In this document: positions 62,553 to 64,000 of the stretch, piece by piece
How the letters are laid out: every line of letters begins with the position of its first letter
How positions within the stretch are numbered: the first letter of the stretch is position 1
Assembly (NCBI GenBank): GCA_005503335.1
Contig: SCMQ01000001.1
Coordinates: 62,001-126,000 of the forward strand
Source: Comamonadaceae bacterium 2FH
GTDB taxonomy: Bacteria; Pseudomonadota; Gammaproteobacteria; Burkholderiales; Burkholderiaceae_C
DNA length: 64,000 nt
Reading direction: 5' to 3'
Notes under the pieces: generated by a model
Seen by the model: the letters and a program-made list of their open reading frames with translations, nothing else
Database searches by the model: none
What the model was told of the DNA's origin: nothing
Made by a program: the position numbers and the translations under genes

Positions 62553-62818
62553 TACCGCGATGTGCGCCCAGCATGGGCGCGAACCTGCGGGTGCAAGTCC
62601 CGCCACGAGCTGGTCACAGTGAGTGAAGTGAAGCGCAACTGCATGAGGGTGACCGAGTGTGGGGAGGAAGCGTGGAGCGTAAATCGTGAGCCGATGGACA
62701 AAAACTGCATAGAAGGCGACGCCGAGCAGGGCGAGCGGGCATCGATCCGCAAAGCTCTTGTGACCAAAGCGAAGCGGCGTAGATGCGGCGGCTGTGCGAT
62801 GAAGGTTCCGACCGGGCA

Positions 62819-63627
62819 CCAGCGGCGGCCATACAGCGCCACCCGTTTGGCAACATCATCATCCGCACCAAGCGCTTTGAGTTCCCGGTAGATCGTCCGT
62901 GGCCGCTTCCAATGTTTGAGCTGAATCGCTCGTAGACGGTGGCGCAACCATTTGTCCAGCCTGCGCCAGACTTGTGGTGTTTGCGCCAGTCCGAAGTACG
63001 CCTTCCAACCCAGCAGGTAAGGCCTGAGCTGTTCCACCACTTGCTCCATGCTGCGCCCGCCCGAGCGCCCCGTGAGTTGCCGGACCCGGGCTTTGAAGTT
63101 CGCCAGTGCCTTGTCGGCCACCTTGCATTTCACCTCGCGGCCCTGGGCTACCCACAGCGCGTACCCCAGGAACTTGCGCCCGAAGGCGCTACCCACAGCA
63201 CTCTTGGCTTCATTGATCTGAAGCTTCAGCTTGCCGTACAGCGTCCTGAGCCACGCCATCACCCGCTCGCCTGCCTTCATGCTGCTGACGTAGACATTGC
63301 AGTCATCGGCATACCTCGCGAAGCTGTAGCCCCGCGCCTCCAACGCTTTGTCCACTTCGTCCAACAGCACGTTAGCCATCAACGGGCTCAGCGGACCGCC
63401 TTGCGGCGTGCCCTGTTGGCGTTCCACCTTCACCCCGTCCATGATCCCGGCGTTCAGATACGCTCGGATGAGCCGTAGGACGGCCTCGTCCGGAATGCGC
63501 CGCCTGAGCCGGTCGACAAGAATGTCGTGATTGACCCGGTCAAAGAATTTGGCCAGGTCCACGTCTACAACCACGCGCTTGCCCGCCTGGACGTACGCAC
63601 GCGCGGCTTTCACCGCGTCGTGCGCAC
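62819..63627 (-). pseudogene. ltrA: Group II intron reverse transcriptase/maturase, central part, inverted
   Basis: The frame starts with RSAHDAVKAARAYVQAGKRV at the RT1-2 region, without the normal first 80-100 residues. VVDVDLAKFFDRVNHDIL, GTPQGGPLSPLMANVLLDEV and the catalytic FARYADDCNVYV are intact, followed by the maturase helices WKAYFGLAQTPQVWRRLDKW and RTIYRELKALGADDDVAKRV. Homology stops at YGRRW (62819). The open frame then continues to 62552 through antisense intron RNA sequence and has no meaning there. It is a reverse transcriptase without its N-terminus or native C-terminus. Confidence 0.8.
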
Positions 63628-63630
63628 TCC

Positions 63631-63711
63631 TGGCGCAACAGCGCCATGTTGCTCAACAGTGTGCTGACCGTTGCCTACTTCGACCGGATGGGGATACCCC
63701 GGCTCTCATGA
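63631..63711 (+). pseudogene. Detached C-terminal end of the same reverse transcriptase
   Basis: Twenty-six codons read WRNSAMLLNSVLT and VAYFDRMGIPRLS, then TGA. This is the characteristic end of the same group II intron maturase class, continuing from the RRW where the inverted piece breaks off. It lies on the strand opposite to the rest of the protein, in correct position before domain V. Confidence 0.7.
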
Positions 63712-63810
63712 CCTCAAACTCTCGAACCGCCGGGTGCGGGCCCGCATGCCCGGTGGTGTGGCAGGGGCGCCTCCTATTGCTGGGGGGCCCCTATGCCGAT
63801 TGAGCCATGG

Positions 63811-63846
63811 CTATGAAGGCAACCCCGGAGCGGGGGGGCTTCATAG
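63811..63846 (-). terminator. Hairpin after the SDR at the window end
   Basis: CTATGAAG (63811-63818) pairs with CTTCATAG (63839-63846), enclosing CCCC/GGGG. It lies 6 bp past the SDR stop on the minus strand and just outside the 3' end of the intron. It is a good terminator candidate for the SDR, without a clear U-tract because the intron end follows. Confidence 0.55.
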
Positions 63847-63852
63847 CGGAGC

Positions 63853-64000
63853 TCAGATGCGATTCAAGACGCGGCCGCCGTCCACCAGGATGCACTCGCC
63901 GGTGATGAAGCTCGACTCCTCGGAGGCGAGGAACAGCGCCAGGTTCGCAACGTCCCAGCCCGTACCCTGGCGTCCCAGGGGCACCTTGGCGCTGCGCTCG
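63853..64000 (-). CDS. Short-chain dehydrogenase/reductase, C-terminal part (5' end outside window)
   Basis: The frame enters from the right window edge as [20 protein letters not shown], continues [20 protein letters not shown] and ends GGRVLNRI at the stop 63853-63855. This is the standard SDR tail (GRxGxxxDVANxxLFLASxxSSFITG). The catalytic half is beyond the window. It points toward the intron. Confidence 0.88.
   Translation of the reverse strand, partial: ERSAKVPLGRQGTGWDVANLALFLASEESSFITGECILVDGGRVLNRI

Larger units (their letters stand above)
62562..63800 (+). mobile_element. Group II intron (class C-like) with an inverted internal segment
   Basis: The 5' end GTGCGCCCAGCATGGGCGC (62562-62580) is the typical start of this bacterial intron group. 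Domain I-like sequence runs to about 62818. The middle, 62819 to about 63630, is in the opposite orientation and carries the reverse transcriptase. From 63631 the plus strand resumes with the last 26 codons of the same reverse transcriptase, then a domain V-like stem-loop (GAACCGC at 63724 to GGTGGTG at about 63758) and a domain VI-like hairpin, ending near CTATGCCGAT at 63800. The N-terminal quarter of the protein and part of the RNA domains are missing. The intron should be unable to move on its own. Confidence 0.7.

Noticed and set aside
62562-63800. Two nested group II introns in opposite orientation
   Set aside because: The plus-strand C-terminal 26 codons continue precisely from the point where the minus-strand maturase ends, and no second 5' or 3' intron end is visible inside. 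One inverted segment is simpler.
1-64000. CRISPR arrays, tRNA or rRNA genes, phage modules, toxin-antitoxin pairs
   Set aside because: No regular repeat-spacer structure, no cloverleaf-like or rRNA-like sequence, and no integrase or structural phage genes were seen.

Overview
The window is about 64 kb of GC-rich (roughly 65%) chromosomal DNA from a betaproteobacterium. Order Burkholderiales (Alcaligenaceae or Comamonadaceae type) is the best guess. This is inferred from the many Bug/TctC-family periplasmic receptors, from catabolic genes bordered by LysR-type regulators, and from codon usage; there is no rRNA or other taxonomic marker. The content is a catabolic and transport island. It holds eight intact Bug-type solute receptors with no TctA/TctB membrane partner, six intact aldehyde dehydrogenases, seven intact short-chain dehydrogenases plus one cut by the window end, two MmgE/PrpD genes (one frameshifted), three 3-hydroxyisobutyrate-dehydrogenase-like genes, and two Zn alcohol dehydrogenases.

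Layout. 1-7400 (mostly minus): a LysR 3' end, then an operon ALDH > GMC oxidoreductase > Bug, then Bug > amidohydrolase, then a LysR remnant. 7600-16200 (minus): a carbohydrate or polyol uptake and oxidation cluster in the order sugar-binding protein > LamB-type porin > ALDH > ABC ATPase > ABC permease > SDR, headed by a palindromic operator region. 16550-20740: a cyclophilin-like protein, a metallo-beta-lactamase-fold lipoprotein and a Zn-ADH, divergent from an AraC regulator, with a dead alpha/beta-hydrolase start between them. 20870-24930 (plus): an IorA/IorB-type molybdenum hydroxylase, XdhC and a broken mocA. 24990-36540: a rearranged zone with IS701 and IS5 remnants, a duplicated ALDH-Bug-SDR module, chimeric pseudogenes, a peroxiredoxin, SDRs and an intact LysR. 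36540-48310: acyl-CoA dehydrogenase > Bug > Fe-ADH family, two tandem hydroxyacid dehydrogenases, SDR, PrpD, and Bug > Zn-ADH > ALDH. 48730-62280: an old-yellow-enzyme pseudogene and a long plus-strand catabolic run (CoA-transferase, TIM-barrel isomerase, ALDH, SDR, PrpD, SDR, SMP-30 lactonase, double hydroxyacid dehydrogenase, Bug, ALDH). 62530-64000: a group II intron behind a perfect hairpin, then the end of another SDR.

How the genes fit together. Most operons pair one receptor with a short oxidative route (alcohol to aldehyde to acid, lactone or hydroxyacid oxidation, CoA transfer, dehydration). This fits use of several small carboxylates or oxygenated aromatics. Exact substrates cannot be read from the sequence.

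Most notable observations: (i) a recurring 42-44 bp element about 45-115 bp upstream of start codons in at least five intergenic regions, three times as a divergent inverted pair, which looks like one shared promoter/operator for several receptor and catabolic operons; (ii) a 607-residue tandem fusion of two hydroxyacid dehydrogenases, matched elsewhere by an adjacent gene pair whose second member has lost the catalytic lysine; (iii) a group II intron whose reverse-transcriptase segment is inverted inside the intron; (iv) chimeric junctions between SDR, ALDH and LysR pieces that record duplication and deletion of one ancestral module.
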